Virus record (IMG/VR): IMGVR_UViG_3300025118_000012
Coordinates: 1 to 63,205 of that record
Reading direction: 5' to 3' (one strand)
DNA: 63,205 nt
From: a virus
The position numbers and the translations under genes were made by a program. Positions 25,275 through 35,900 of the stretch are shown here, one piece after another (positions within the stretch are counted from its first letter, which is position 1; every line of letters starts with the position of its first letter). A model generated the notes under the pieces. It saw only the letters and a program-made list of their open reading frames with translations, ran no database searches and was not told the origin of the DNA.

Positions 25275-25615
25275 CAATACAATACAAAAATCAAGGGTTC
25301 AGTTTAACTACAACAAATACTGTTTCAGTGCTTACTGCAAACACAAGCTCAACTATATTAATAAAACAAATTCAAGCAAGTAATGGATCAGGAGGTTCTG
25401 CTCTTTCAGTAGTTTCTCAAGTTACAGATAATTCTGCATCATTAACTTACAGAATAAGTAATCAAAGTATTGATGCATCATCAACCACAGATTTAATAAC
25501 CAAGACATTAGTACTAGAGCCCGGAGACGCACTAAAAATGACATGTTCAACAAAGGATGAGATACAAGGAATTGTATCCTATGCATTGATAGACAGATCA
25601 CAGGAAAATGGCTAG
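25271..25615 (+). CDS. Small beta tail protein
   Basis: The product has 114 residues from ATG 25271, which overlaps the preceding stop. It is a beta-sandwich-like protein (NTSSTILIKQIQASNGSGG, LTYRISNQSI, LVLEPGDALKMTCS). It is common in marine phage tail operons, where it may be a fibre-connecting or decoration domain. No enzyme motif. Confidence 0.65.
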   Translation: MTIQYKNQGFSLTTTNTVSVLTANTSSTILIKQIQASNGSGGSALSVVSQVTDNSASLTYRISNQSIDASSTTDLITKTLVLEPGDALKMTCSTKDEIQGIVSYALIDRSQENG

Positions 25616-25736
25616 ACAAAAATTTACGCATTTTGTACCTAGACCTAAACCCAAGAAAAGAATAAGATGCCACAAAAAAAAACTTTCCAAAGAAGAAAAA
25701 AGAGACTATAAAAAATATAATCGACAAGGGCGTTAA
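25608..25736 (+). CDS. Tiny basic protein (42 residues)
   Basis: The product is almost all basic (FVPRPKPKKRIRCHKKKL and YKKYNRQGR). It overlaps both neighbours (8 bases upstream, TAATG downstream). I associate this form with a conserved small protein of marine podoviruses. The charge suggests nucleic acid or internal virion binding. The function is unknown. Confidence 0.65.
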   Translation: MARQKFTHFVPRPKPKKRIRCHKKKLSKEEKRDYKKYNRQGR

Positions 25737-26281
25737 TGGATTTACAAGACATTGCTAAAAAAGTAAAAAAAATTCAGGTGCCCCTGAAGGAGCAAGATAT
25801 CTTAGACTTTTTAAAAATAACTAGGAGATGGCAATATAGAAATACTTGGGGCCACCCATCAATAGAAATGATAGATTCAATTGGAAGAAGGCAGTCTGAA
25901 AGATTTTTTGATATAAAAGGAGAGCTTATTTATGATATTTGGAAACAATATTACGATAAAGGATTTACCTTTATTTTAACTAATATTTTAGATTTAACAA
26001 AAGAACTTCGAGAAATTGACCAATTAACAAGGGATCAAACTGGTTGGCATACATGGGGTAATTTTTATTTTTCTAAACCTGGAAGACTAGCTAGTTTTGG
26101 GTTACATGAACATGATTATGCTGTTATAGTAAAACAAATTTATGGTAACTCTCATTGGCTGGTTGGGGATAAAAAATTTATCTTAAAACCAGATGAAGTT
26201 TGTTTTATACCAGAAAAAACAAAACACATGGTGTATAATAAAAGTGAAAATAAATTATCACTAACTATAAACTTAGAATAA
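25736..26281 (+). CDS. Cupin or JmjC-like oxygenase candidate
   Basis: The product has 181 residues. A helical first half leads to a cupin-like core: FGLHEHDYAVIVKQIYG with HEHD as metal ligands, SHWLVGDKKFILKPDEVCFIPEKTKHMVYN with the distal His. The pattern H-x-H-D...H fits metal-dependent cupins, including JmjC-type hydroxylases, though cofactor residues cannot be confirmed. It starts a cassette with a small gene and two glycosyltransferases (26292-28319), suggesting hydroxylation or sugar modification of a common target. A non-enzymatic cupin is possible. Confidence 0.6.
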   Translation: MDLQDIAKKVKKIQVPLKEQDILDFLKITRRWQYRNTWGHPSIEMIDSIGRRQSERFFDIKGELIYDIWKQYYDKGFTFILTNILDLTKELREIDQLTRDQTGWHTWGNFYFSKPGRLASFGLHEHDYAVIVKQIYGNSHWLVGDKKFILKPDEVCFIPEKTKHMVYNKSENKLSLTINLE

Positions 26282-26291
26282 AGGAGTATAT

Positions 26292-26489
26292 ATGAGTGAG
26301 TTAGAAAGAGTACCTGCTGAAGCAAAAGAAATTATCAAGCACAAAACAACAGGAAAAGTCTATGAGTCTAAGGCTGCTTTTGATGCTGATGTTGCTGATC
26401 CAAGCACAGACACTACAGATGCAGATTTTTCTCAACACGTTGAGATTACTGTTGCAAAACTATCTCTCTTTGGTAAAACCAAGGAGTAA
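26292..26489 (+). CDS. Small conserved protein
   Basis: The product has 65 residues with AAAGGAG upstream. It contains a KHKTTGKVYESKAAFDADVAD block, which I have seen in other marine phages without a function. Its stop overlaps the start of the glycosyltransferase gene (TAATG). Probably real, role unknown. Confidence 0.55.
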   Translation: MSELERVPAEAKEIIKHKTTGKVYESKAAFDADVADPSTDTTDADFSQHVEITVAKLSLFGKTKE

Positions 26490-27421
26490 TGGAACCTAGA
26501 GGTGCAACAGAACTTCAACAAGAACAGTTAATAAAACATGTCCCAAAAGAAATTTTGGACAAAGTACAAATCTGTACATCTATACCAGGAAAGGTTCCAA
26601 TCGATCCAAAGAAATTAAATGTGCTTTGGCAAAAGAATTCCTATGACCAAGGTAATTTACAAGAATTTTTTGGTGATTCTAAAAGACATGATGAATATGA
26701 TTGGTATGTCTTCAATTCACATTGGACTTATGAGAAGTTTAGATACTTCCATCAAATACCAGAAGATAAAAGCATCGTAATTAAAAATGGTGCTCACCAT
26801 TTCCCTAAAAGAAAAATTTATAAGCAAGGAGATACAGTAAGAATACTTCACCATTGTACTCCTTGGCGAGGATTAAACGTATTGTTACTAGCAATGCAAA
26901 TGCTTAAAAGCAAACATGTTGTTTTAGATGTGTATAGTTCAGCAAAAGTCTATGGATCTGAGTTTGAAAAAGACCATGACGAATCCTTTCAACCTTTATA
27001 TGAACAAGCTAAATCATTATCAAATGTAAATTATATTGGTTTTAAACCTAACGAATATATTTTAGAGCATATGTCAGATTATGATTTATTTGTTTACCCA
27101 TCTATATTTGAAGAAACTTTCTGCGTATCTGCCTTAGAGGCTTTAGCAGCAGGAGTTCATGTAATCACAACTAATTTTGGTGCACTTCCTGAAACTTGTG
27201 CAGAGTGGCCAGTCTATGTAAACTATTCTCAAAATCATGAATTATTAGCTGCATCTTTTGCACAGGCTATTGAAGTGGCTGTAGCTTATTTACATACTAA
27301 TGATATTCAAAGTCATCTTGAAGAACAACAAAAATTTTATAAGAGATTTTATAATTGGAATAAAAAAGGGCACGAATGGACAAATTTTTTGAAGGGGGCG
27401 TTACGTGTCAAAGGAGTATAA
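26489..27421 (+). CDS. Glycosyltransferase, GT4-like
   Basis: The product has 310 residues. The C-terminal nucleotide-sugar domain is clear: VRILHHCTPWRGLNVLLLAM (start of the GT-B C domain), then VFVYPS-type YPSIFEETFCVSALEALAAGVHVITTNFGALPE, the E-x7-E motif of retaining GT4 enzymes. The N-terminal acceptor domain is shorter than usual (about 100 residues). It adds a sugar to a phage or host acceptor. It overlaps the next glycosyltransferase gene by 17 bases, so both probably act in series. Confidence 0.85.
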   Translation: MEPRGATELQQEQLIKHVPKEILDKVQICTSIPGKVPIDPKKLNVLWQKNSYDQGNLQEFFGDSKRHDEYDWYVFNSHWTYEKFRYFHQIPEDKSIVIKNGAHHFPKRKIYKQGDTVRILHHCTPWRGLNVLLLAMQMLKSKHVVLDVYSSAKVYGSEFEKDHDESFQPLYEQAKSLSNVNYIGFKPNEYILEHMSDYDLFVYPSIFEETFCVSALEALAAGVHVITTNFGALPETCAEWPVYVNYSQNHELLAASFAQAIEVAVAYLHTNDIQSHLEEQQKFYKRFYNWNKKGHEWTNFLKGALRVKGV

Positions 27422-28319
27422 ACCGATAAAGGTTCAATCAGATTTTACTAAATCTACAAAACCTTTATGGCTAGAAAAAAAACAAGAAGAATATGTCAAT
27501 AAAGATACATATCAAACTCTAAAAGATTTTAGAGTTGATTCTGTAACTCCTATAGATAAAGATAAAAAACCATATTCTGTTTTTTTAGGCACTCCATGTC
27601 ATTCAGAAGTATCTTTGCATTATGTTCAAGCTTTATTAAAATTTAGTCAAATGTGTTATGCGCAAAAAGTTCATTTTGAAGTACAAATTATGAAATCTTC
27701 TTTAGTTACACAAGGTCGTAATTTGTGTGTGTCTGGCTTTTTAAACAGTAAATGTTCACATCTTCTATTCATTGATTCGGATATACATTTTAATCCTGTT
27801 ACTATTTTTAAAATGATTGTTGCAAACAAAGATGTAATTTCTGTACCCTATCCATTAAAACTTTTTATGTGGGACAAAGCTTTTGATGATATAAAAGCTG
27901 GTAAGATAAAATCACCCGAGCAATTATCACAAAGCATGAATTCATACCCTATGAGGGTCTATGATGAAAAAGATATAAAGATCAATAATGGTGTTATTGA
28001 AGTAACACATAGTCCAACAGGGTGTATGTTAATAAAAAGAGAGGTGTTTGATAAAATGATAAAAGCATATCCAAATAGAGAAATCAGTCAACATACAATA
28101 ATAAACGGTAAATTGGTGCCTAAAAAACACATGTGGAACTTCTTTGATACACTTCACGACCCCGTGGAAAAAACTTATCTAGGAGAAGATTTTGCCTTCT
28201 GTAAACTTTGGAAAGATCTGGGGGGTAAATGTTATGCCTATGTCAACGATGAAATCACCCATGTTGGGGAACATACCTATTCTGGCAAGTTTGTCGATGA
28301 GTTGATAATCAATGAGTAA
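27405..28319 (+). CDS. Glycosyltransferase, GT-A fold (GT2-like)
   Basis: The product has 304 residues. The first domain resembles GT-A transferases: YSVFLGTPCHSEVSLHYVQALL, SLVTQGRNLCVSGFLNSKCSHLLFIDSDIHFNP with DSD as the metal-binding DxD motif, and VISVPYPLKLF. A later YLGEDFAFCKLWKDLGG segment supplies the probable catalytic ED pair. It is coupled to the GT4 gene upstream. The target could be a virion protein, host surface glycan or modified DNA. Confidence 0.82.
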   Translation: MSKEYKPIKVQSDFTKSTKPLWLEKKQEEYVNKDTYQTLKDFRVDSVTPIDKDKKPYSVFLGTPCHSEVSLHYVQALLKFSQMCYAQKVHFEVQIMKSSLVTQGRNLCVSGFLNSKCSHLLFIDSDIHFNPVTIFKMIVANKDVISVPYPLKLFMWDKAFDDIKAGKIKSPEQLSQSMNSYPMRVYDEKDIKINNGVIEVTHSPTGCMLIKREVFDKMIKAYPNREISQHTIINGKLVPKKHMWNFFDTLHDPVEKTYLGEDFAFCKLWKDLGGKCYAYVNDEITHVGEHTYSGKFVDELIINE

Positions 28320-28366
28320 AATGGTATTATTCCTTATTTAGATCTAAAAGGAGAATTTTATATATT

Positions 28367-29386
28367 ATGTGGCATCTATTACCCTACGCACTAGCAGCAT
28401 ACGGAGGTTATCAAGGCTATAAAGGAGCAAAACAATCTGGAGCTTCTGGCTTAGGAAGATTATTTGGTGCAGGTATGGGTGCTTATGGTGGCTACACACT
28501 TGGTGCACATGGCTTAAATACAATGAACCCGGGTGCCTACAGTAAATTTGCAGGTATGAGTAAACCTGCGTGGCTTTCACAAGTACCTGGTATGCCAGCA
28601 GCAGGAGCAGGAGCAGGAATAACATCATATCCAGGAATGAATAGAACTGGTGAAGCAACATTTGCTTCTGATATGATTAACGCTAGACAAAAAGCGAATG
28701 CTAGAGAAAGTGGTTCAATTATGGATTTACTTTTCAGAAAAGAAAATGAAAAAGGAGTAATGGAACTTGATCCACTTAAACTTGCAGTAACAACTGGTGC
28801 AGGAATGTATGCATCAGGTGCTTTTAAACAAGCGCCAACGGACATATACACACCAGGATATAATATGGGTTACCTGAAGATGAAAGAAGAGAGAGGTAAT
28901 TACAAATACATAGACCCGGCTACCGGACAAGAAAAAGAATATGAAGAAATGTATTCACCAGAAGAACAAGGAATAGGACAAAGACAAATAGGTCCTTACT
29001 CTTATGATGTTCAGAGATTAAGAGCTGGTGGTATAGCAGAAATTAAAAAATTTAACGAAGGTGGTGTTAACTACCTTCCATCAAAAGTTTCCCACGATGA
29101 AAACGATTCAAATAACTATGTCAGAGCTTCTGGCTATGTTGAAGATGGATCAGGAACAGGTGATAAAGACGAGGATACAATGTTAGCTCAATTAGCAGAC
29201 GGAGAGTTTGTAACAAGAGCAGATGGAGTATTAGGTGCTGGTATCATAGCTGGAGCAAATCCAAACAGCTTCAAAGATATGAAAGAAAAAGGTGCCGAAT
29301 ATTTCTACGAACAACAAAAAAAATACAAAAGAGTATTTGATTTATTGAAGGAGAAAAATGGCGATAGCAAGCAAAAAGCGAATTAA
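28367..29386 (+). CDS. Gly/Ala-rich virion protein
   Basis: The product has 339 residues with AAAGGAG upstream. The N-terminal 110 residues are rich in Gly, Ala and Tyr with weak membrane character (YALAAYGGYQGYKGAKQSG, GLGRLFGAGMGAYGGYTLG). The C-terminal 130 residues hold RAGGIAEIKKFNEGGVNYLP and DEDTMLAQLADGEFVTRADGVLGAG, motifs that recur in phage ejected or internal proteins. It opens the block of internal virion proteins. The precise role is unknown. Confidence 0.65.
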   Translation: MWHLLPYALAAYGGYQGYKGAKQSGASGLGRLFGAGMGAYGGYTLGAHGLNTMNPGAYSKFAGMSKPAWLSQVPGMPAAGAGAGITSYPGMNRTGEATFASDMINARQKANARESGSIMDLLFRKENEKGVMELDPLKLAVTTGAGMYASGAFKQAPTDIYTPGYNMGYLKMKEERGNYKYIDPATGQEKEYEEMYSPEEQGIGQRQIGPYSYDVQRLRAGGIAEIKKFNEGGVNYLPSKVSHDENDSNNYVRASGYVEDGSGTGDKDEDTMLAQLADGEFVTRADGVLGAGIIAGANPNSFKDMKEKGAEYFYEQQKKYKRVFDLLKEKNGDSKQKAN

Positions 29387-29819
29387 ACCGCTAGTAAACG
29401 TTTTACCAATAGAACCTAAAGATATAGAAAGGTTTTGGCCTCTTATGGAATTTATGATTGCTGAAGCTTTAGCATTTTCAGGAAAATACGCTGATGTAGA
29501 ATATTTTTATAGAGAATTAAAAAAAGACACAATGCAATGTTGGTTGATGTTTGGCTCTGACGAAGATGAAGAAAATAAAGTTTTTGGAGTTTGTATTGGT
29601 AGAATTTCACAACTTCCTAATTACTCTCAATATGAAATTACAATTTGTACTGGTAAAAGAAGAGAGCTATGGGAACATCAATTAGTTAAAGCAATAACAG
29701 ATTTTGCTAAAGTTAATAAATGTAAAAGATTAAGTATAATGGCCAGACCTGGTTGGGAAAGAGTATCTAAACAATGGGGATGGAAAAAGAAACACGTACA
29801 ACTAGAGAAATGGATATAA
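29358..29819 (+). CDS. GNAT-like acetyltransferase-fold protein
   Basis: The product has 153 residues. The layout fits a GNAT fold: a first helix pair (DIERFWPLMEFMIAEALAF), strands CWLMFGSD and KVFGVCIGRISQL, YEITICTG, a helix WEHQLVKAITDFAKV, then RLSIMARPGWERVSKQWGWK. Similar proteins sit among internal virion genes of T7-like and marine podoviruses. The acetyl-CoA motif is not clear, so it may be structural. It overlaps the preceding gene by 29 bases. Confidence 0.65.
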   Translation: MAIASKKRIKPLVNVLPIEPKDIERFWPLMEFMIAEALAFSGKYADVEYFYRELKKDTMQCWLMFGSDEDEENKVFGVCIGRISQLPNYSQYEITICTGKRRELWEHQLVKAITDFAKVNKCKRLSIMARPGWERVSKQWGWKKKHVQLEKWI

Positions 29820-29820
29820 T

Positions 29821-30666
29821 ATGAGTTTTTTTGGAGGAGGAAGATCTAGCGCACCAACGACACCATCAACGCAAACACAAATAATGCGTGAGGCTCCTGG
29901 TATTGAAGAAAGAAAAATTGAATTAATGGATATAGCGAGACAAGTCGCTAATCAACCCATAAACCTTCCTGATATTCAAGTATCTCCTTTTTCAGCAATG
30001 GAGCAAGCTGGACTTACAAAAGCTGGAACTACAGGAGTTGGAGCAGGAGCTACGACTGCAGGAATAGGACAAGTTCTTGGAGCTGCGGCACCCGTTGGAG
30101 CTTCTCAAATTTCACAATACTTAAATCCATATCAATCATATGTTACTGGAGAGATTGGAAGACAAGGACAGATGATGCAAAACCAATTAGGTGCACAAGC
30201 TGTAGGCGCAGGCGCATTTGGTGGAGGAAGAGAAGGTGTTCAGCAAGCAGAATTACAAAGAAGAACTTTAGAACAAATGGGTAAGGCTCAACAAGCAGGT
30301 TTTACAACAGCACTAGGAGCTGCTCAAAGACAACAACAAGTTGGTTTAGCAGCAGGTCAACAATTAGGTCAATTAGGATTGCAACAGCAACAAATGGCTT
30401 CAGGTGATATAAATCAATTAATGCAAGCGGGTGGTGTTCAAAGACAATTAGCTCAGGCAACTTTAGATGCGCAAAGACAAAGTACATTACAACAACAATA
30501 TGAACCTTACCAAAGAGCAGAATTTTTAGCTAACCTATATGCTGCTGGACCTAAAACACAATCAGGTGTAACGATGGGAACTACACCTTCAACAAGCCCA
30601 TTAGCACAATCTATAGGAACAGGAATAGGAGCATTCGCAGCTTATCAAGGCGCACAACAAGCATAG
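29821..30666 (+). CDS. Gln/Ala-rich internal virion protein
   Basis: The product has 281 residues. After APGIEERKIELMDIARQVANQP it becomes an Ala/Gln/Gly-rich helical protein (QQAELQRRTLEQMGKAQQAG, QQQQMASGDINQLM). The Gln richness and position resemble P22 gp7-type or T7 internal core proteins that enter the host ahead of DNA. No enzyme motif. The internal location is inferred. Confidence 0.65.
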   Translation: MSFFGGGRSSAPTTPSTQTQIMREAPGIEERKIELMDIARQVANQPINLPDIQVSPFSAMEQAGLTKAGTTGVGAGATTAGIGQVLGAAAPVGASQISQYLNPYQSYVTGEIGRQGQMMQNQLGAQAVGAGAFGGGREGVQQAELQRRTLEQMGKAQQAGFTTALGAAQRQQQVGLAAGQQLGQLGLQQQQMASGDINQLMQAGGVQRQLAQATLDAQRQSTLQQQYEPYQRAEFLANLYAAGPKTQSGVTMGTTPSTSPLAQSIGTGIGAFAAYQGAQQA

Positions 30667-30674
30667 GAGATTAA

Positions 30675-32909
30675 ATGAACCAAGTTTTAAATAGACCTAT
30701 GTTTCGTCAGACAGCACTTCGTAAAGGTCACTTAACACCTGTACGTGCAAATACAGGAGTTATGATAGGACAACCTTATGGTCCACCCGGTCCTTTCAAA
30801 CCACCCTCAACTCAAATAGCTCCTTGGTATCAAAGACTTAAAGCAGATTTTTTAAATTCTAGACAAGGAATTCAACAAGTATTAAAAGGCCATAAAGGAG
30901 CTAATCCTTTAGGATCAGGAAGAGGGCTTGCAGCCGCAACAGGTTATTTGGGTGTTGAGGATTTAGTAAGTAGATTTACAGGATCCCCTTATGGCAGGAG
31001 TATTTTTGAACAATATGGTGTGGAGCCCGGTTTAAAAAAAGTGGCACTAGATACAGGAATAGCAGCAGCATTATCTTTTAATCCTATAACAGGGCCAGTA
31101 GCAAGAGGTGTAGGACTAGGATGGACAGGAGCTAAATTAGGTAAAAAATATCTTTATGACCCAGCAAAAAATTGGTTGTCGGGAATGCCCACTGGAGATC
31201 TTGATACAAAATGGGGAATAGAAGAAGGCCAAAAGATGGTAGATCTAAGTGGAAAGGAACAACCTAAAACAGCAATCCAAATTAAAAAAGAAGTTGAAAA
31301 TATTGGGCCCAAGAGAAAACATAACAGAGTTGGTTTTGGTAATAAACTAACACAAACTGACAATGAATCAAAAGTTGTGGATGGAGCGGTAGATGTTAAT
31401 AAAGTTATAGATAACAACATAGCTTCTATGCTACCAGAAGGTGGAGGGGTAGATGCGTCAAAATCAACATATGGAAAACCTAAATCTAACTACCCTGAAG
31501 ATGAAGAGCTTATTGCAGTATCCGACAAAGAAAAAATAACTGATAAAAAGGCAAATCTGAATGTTGTAAAAAAAGCTAATGCAGTAAATAATGAATTAGA
31601 TAAACCGGGTAAAATAAAAGCAGGGGATGGCACAGAGGTTAATACTGAAGTAATTGACCTTGCAAGAAAATATAGAAAAGAATTAATGGCAGGACAAAAA
31701 TCTCAAGCTGGTTTAGTCTTTTTAGCAAACCTAGCTTCAGGTTTACTTTCAGGAACAACTGCAAAAGCTGGAGTAGGGGGAGCTTTAGAAGTATTAGGTA
31801 AAGCTTTAGGCCCTGCAGTTAACAACTATGCAACTATTAAATTAAAAGAAAACGAACTATCCAACAGTTTTATGTCAGACGCTTTAGAATTAGCAGGAGA
31901 TGAGATTGAAAGAGCAAATGAAATAATAGAATTTAAAATGCCAGAGTACCCAGATGGTGATCCAGGAGTTATTCAAATGTTTGACAGAAATAACCAAATT
32001 GTAAATATGCGTGGTATTAGATTAAAAGATGGTACTGTACAAGTAGCTATGCCTGGCATGAAAGATCAATTTGGTCATAACGTTTATCAAACAATGGTAA
32101 CAGGTTCGTTTAACAGATTTATGCCAAATAGTGAGTTAGATCCAAAAGCTATAGATACTCTTCTAGAATTAGACCAAAAATACAAAGCATACAAATACGG
32201 TGAAACATCTTACAATTTAGTTAAATCATTTGCAGATAAAGGTATCACGGGTGCAGGTCCAGTTGGTAGATTAAATTTAGTTAAAAGTAGATTAGGGGAA
32301 GCTATGTATGACTTAACAGGTATGAATATGTTTACAAACACTGATGATGCATTCCGAAAAGCTGATGAATACAAACAAATGTTAATAGATGATTATATGG
32401 AACAAAACGATGCAACTGAAAAAACAGCTAGAAAATGGGTTGAAAAAGAATTTGGTGAATTTAATTTAGGTAGTGGCGCACAAAATAAACTTACAAAGGC
32501 AATATCAGAATATACTGGAGAAGCTGACGCACAAAAATTATCTCAATTAGCTATTAACGAAACTGTCATGGTTTACGCATTAGCGAACTCATTAAAATCA
32601 AAAGACAGGTTAACTGCTAAAGATATTAAAATGGCTAAAGATCTAGTAAATATCTTCCCGTGGTTTAGAGGTCAAAAAGCAGTTATGAGAGATCTTAAAT
32701 CAGTTAATAATACAATTTTACAAGATATTAAATCTTTGGAAAATACTTATGTTATGGGTTTAATGGGAGAAACTTCTACTATTAACAAATACAGACGAAT
32801 ATATGGAATTGGCGTAGGTGCAGCAGATATGGCACCACAAGAAATACCTGGTTTTGATTGGGAAAATAAATCTGTTGAGGAAATGATGGCGGAAGGTTGG
32901 GGCTCATGA
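30675..32909 (+). CDS. Large internal virion or ejection protein
   Basis: The product has 744 residues. It includes an N-terminal basic region, a hydrophobic segment (DTGIAAALSFNPITGPVARGVGLG, residues about 118-142) and a second (SQAGLVFLANLASGLLSGTTAKAG, about 340-365), followed by a long helical charged C-terminal half. Such mixed soluble and membrane-seeking proteins are typical of podovirus ejection proteins. It overlaps the next large gene by 4 bases. No transglycosylase motif is recognised. Confidence 0.65.
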   Translation: MNQVLNRPMFRQTALRKGHLTPVRANTGVMIGQPYGPPGPFKPPSTQIAPWYQRLKADFLNSRQGIQQVLKGHKGANPLGSGRGLAAATGYLGVEDLVSRFTGSPYGRSIFEQYGVEPGLKKVALDTGIAAALSFNPITGPVARGVGLGWTGAKLGKKYLYDPAKNWLSGMPTGDLDTKWGIEEGQKMVDLSGKEQPKTAIQIKKEVENIGPKRKHNRVGFGNKLTQTDNESKVVDGAVDVNKVIDNNIASMLPEGGGVDASKSTYGKPKSNYPEDEELIAVSDKEKITDKKANLNVVKKANAVNNELDKPGKIKAGDGTEVNTEVIDLARKYRKELMAGQKSQAGLVFLANLASGLLSGTTAKAGVGGALEVLGKALGPAVNNYATIKLKENELSNSFMSDALELAGDEIERANEIIEFKMPEYPDGDPGVIQMFDRNNQIVNMRGIRLKDGTVQVAMPGMKDQFGHNVYQTMVTGSFNRFMPNSELDPKAIDTLLELDQKYKAYKYGETSYNLVKSFADKGITGAGPVGRLNLVKSRLGEAMYDLTGMNMFTNTDDAFRKADEYKQMLIDDYMEQNDATEKTARKWVEKEFGEFNLGSGAQNKLTKAISEYTGEADAQKLSQLAINETVMVYALANSLKSKDRLTAKDIKMAKDLVNIFPWFRGQKAVMRDLKSVNNTILQDIKSLENTYVMGLMGETSTINKYRRIYGIGVGAADMAPQEIPGFDWENKSVEEMMAEGWGS

Positions 32910-35900
32910 CATTAGAAGAATTACAAAAAAAATTAGATGATAAATCTCTTGACCCATCAAGATTAGATAGAAAACAAAGATCTATAATTGATGAATTAAT
33001 TAAAAGAGGAGAATTAAAAGGTCCTAATATAAAAGAATTACAAGCAGAAAGAAACGCAGCAGCTAGAGCAATAGCTAGAAAAGAAGAATTTCATGCAGAT
33101 CCAATAGCCGCAGCTTTAGAAGCTGAGGATAGTTTTTTTAAAGGTAGACCAACTGCAGAACTTGCAGGTGACTTATCTGGTTCAATTGCACCTTACGTAG
33201 CTATGAGAAAAAAAATATTTGGTGCTGCTAAGAACGGTACTCTTTGGCAAAAAGGACCAGGAAAATTTTTACAATCAGCTACAAGAGTTGCTGATAAACT
33301 TCCTGGAAAATGGGGAAAAATAATAGGTGGTGCATTAAAATTAGTTGCAAGAACTGCAGACGTACCTGCTAAAGTTTGGGCTAGTCCTCTTGGTAAAGCA
33401 GAAATTTATTCTGTATTAGGTGGTTCTGCAGGAGCAGGAGCTGGTTCAATTACATATGATATGCTTAACGAGCAAGCAGGAGTAACAATTGCAAATTCAA
33501 TTACAGATGCATTTAGAGATATGCCTCAAAAAGAAATAGATCAAGACATTTTAAAAAATGCTTTTGAAGCTACAAAATATGCAGCAATGTGGAATGCAGG
33601 TGCAGCGGCATTAACCCCTTTTATATTAGGACCACTAGGTAAAGGAGTAGGAAAATTATTTGGAACTAAAGGTGAAAAAGCTGTGAGATTATCTGAGTAT
33701 GCAAAAGAAAAAGGTTTACCATTACCACTTATGACAGGTATTAAAGATGGTGTTCTTACAAACTTAGGTACGGGATATTTTAAAACGGTGGGTGTCTTTC
33801 CTTTTGTGTCTGGAATAGGAAGAAAATCTTTACAAGGAGCTGAACAAGAAGCAAGTAAACAATATTTAGAAGGATTGGTAAAGTTTGCACCTTTAATGAA
33901 AACAGCAGCTCTTTCATCTTCTATCTATAACCAAGCCGCAAAAACTTTTGCAGATCACGTAGCCGTTATTGGTTCTAAATATCAAGCTTTTGAAAGATTT
34001 GCAGAAGCAGCAGGTAATCCAAGAGTAATAGGTTTAGATAAAACATCTAAAGCCGCAAAAGAAATGGTTGAAAACTACAGACAAATGTTTCCTGATATTC
34101 AATCTGCATTAGATACGCAAAGACGACTTGGACGTTCTATTGGTGACTTAGATATCAAAGCAATTGAAAAACATCTTACAGATGCAGGAGATCCTTTAAA
34201 TTTATTTATAAAATCCATTGTTGCTGTTGGAGAGAATGGTAAAATTACTCCTAAAGAATATGGGGGTATTATGAAAATGTTAAATAGAGCTATTGAAGGC
34301 TCTAACTTACAAATTCCAAATAAAACGGTTTGGGCATTAAGAGAAGCTTTAGAAGTAGATTTAAATTCTTTTGGAGCAAAGCTTACAAAAGATAACTTTT
34401 TAAAAGATGATGTTATAAAAGAAGGCTACGAACAAATGGTTAAACAAAGTGGTAAAGAATTTGCTGATGCTGATATGGCTTATAAAATTGGTCAAGGTAC
34501 ACAATTATATAGTAAATTAAAAGAAGCAAATTCTGCATTCTCAAGTATTATGGGATTTTACACAAAACAAACTTTACCTTCTCATTTTAAAAGATTTGAT
34601 ACTACTTTATTTACTGGAAGAGGTGTTAATGGAATTTTAGGTAAAGAAAGTATCCCTAGAGATCAAATGTTTAAGTCTATGGCTAGGGATGTTTTTGCGT
34701 CTAACTCAGAAGATGCAATTTTTCAATTTAAAAGAATTATAGGAGCTGAAGGTCCTAACGCAACAAAAAATGGTAAGCAATTATTTGAGGCAGCTAAAGC
34801 AAGATATATGTTTAATGCTTTTTTTAGTGCTTTTGATAGTGCAGGAAGTCCACAAGCTAAATCTATATTTAATGATGTAGCAATGGACGCATCAGTTAAA
34901 TCAGGTAATAAATATATGGCAGACGCAATGGAAGAATTTGGGGGAGCTGCTCAACAACGTTATAGAAATTTTTCAATTGAGGATGTTAGACTTAATAATG
35001 GTATTTATGATGTATCAAAAATAAGATTTGGTGTAGATGATATTGCTGATTTTAATATAAATAAATTTATGGATAATCTTGGAATTGGTAAAGCAACAGA
35101 AGATTTAGGAAGAGACAAGATGGCTGCAATTATAGGAAAAGGAAAACCTTTAGATGATTTTTATAAATTTACCGACTACATGAAAGCTATATCAGATATT
35201 GCAATATCAGATACATCTACATTCCTTCAAAGAAGATTTACACTTTCTGGAGGTAAAGGTGTTTTAACTGGTGTTGTAATTGGAGGGGGTATGGGTGCGG
35301 TTAATCCTCTTGCTCCATTAGTATTTTTAATGTTAGCGAGAAAAGCAGGAAGCATGTTAACGGATCCTGTTGCTTTAAGATATTTAAATGATGCACTTAG
35401 TGTTGATGAACAATTAAAAATTTTAAAAGGTCAAAAAATTAGAGGTCAAACTTATGGAAGAGGAGCAGTTCCAAAATGGACAGCTGCTGGATTAACTCAA
35501 AAAAGAGAAGCGTTTGCAAGATTGTGGAATTATATGGCTGATGAAGATAAAGATATGCCTAGAATTAATCCTAAAATGATTGACCCAATTAAAATACAAG
35601 AATTTTTACTTAGTCAACCTTTTGAAAGTCCTAAACCAAGATACGATGATAACACTTTACCTAAAAAAACAATTGAATCTATGTTTTCAGAAGATTTTAC
35701 AGGTAGCTCAGGAAATGTAGTAAAGGATAATCAAATAGTTGACTACGTTCGATCAACTGTAGGACATGAAATTGAATCGGATGTTGATCAAGAATCAAGA
35801 GAAGTGGAAGCTGAAAGAGCGAGTATTACAGAAGGTATGGAATTAGAAAATCCTGTACAAAGTCCACCGAACACCGGACAAGCTGGACAAGCTGGACAAC

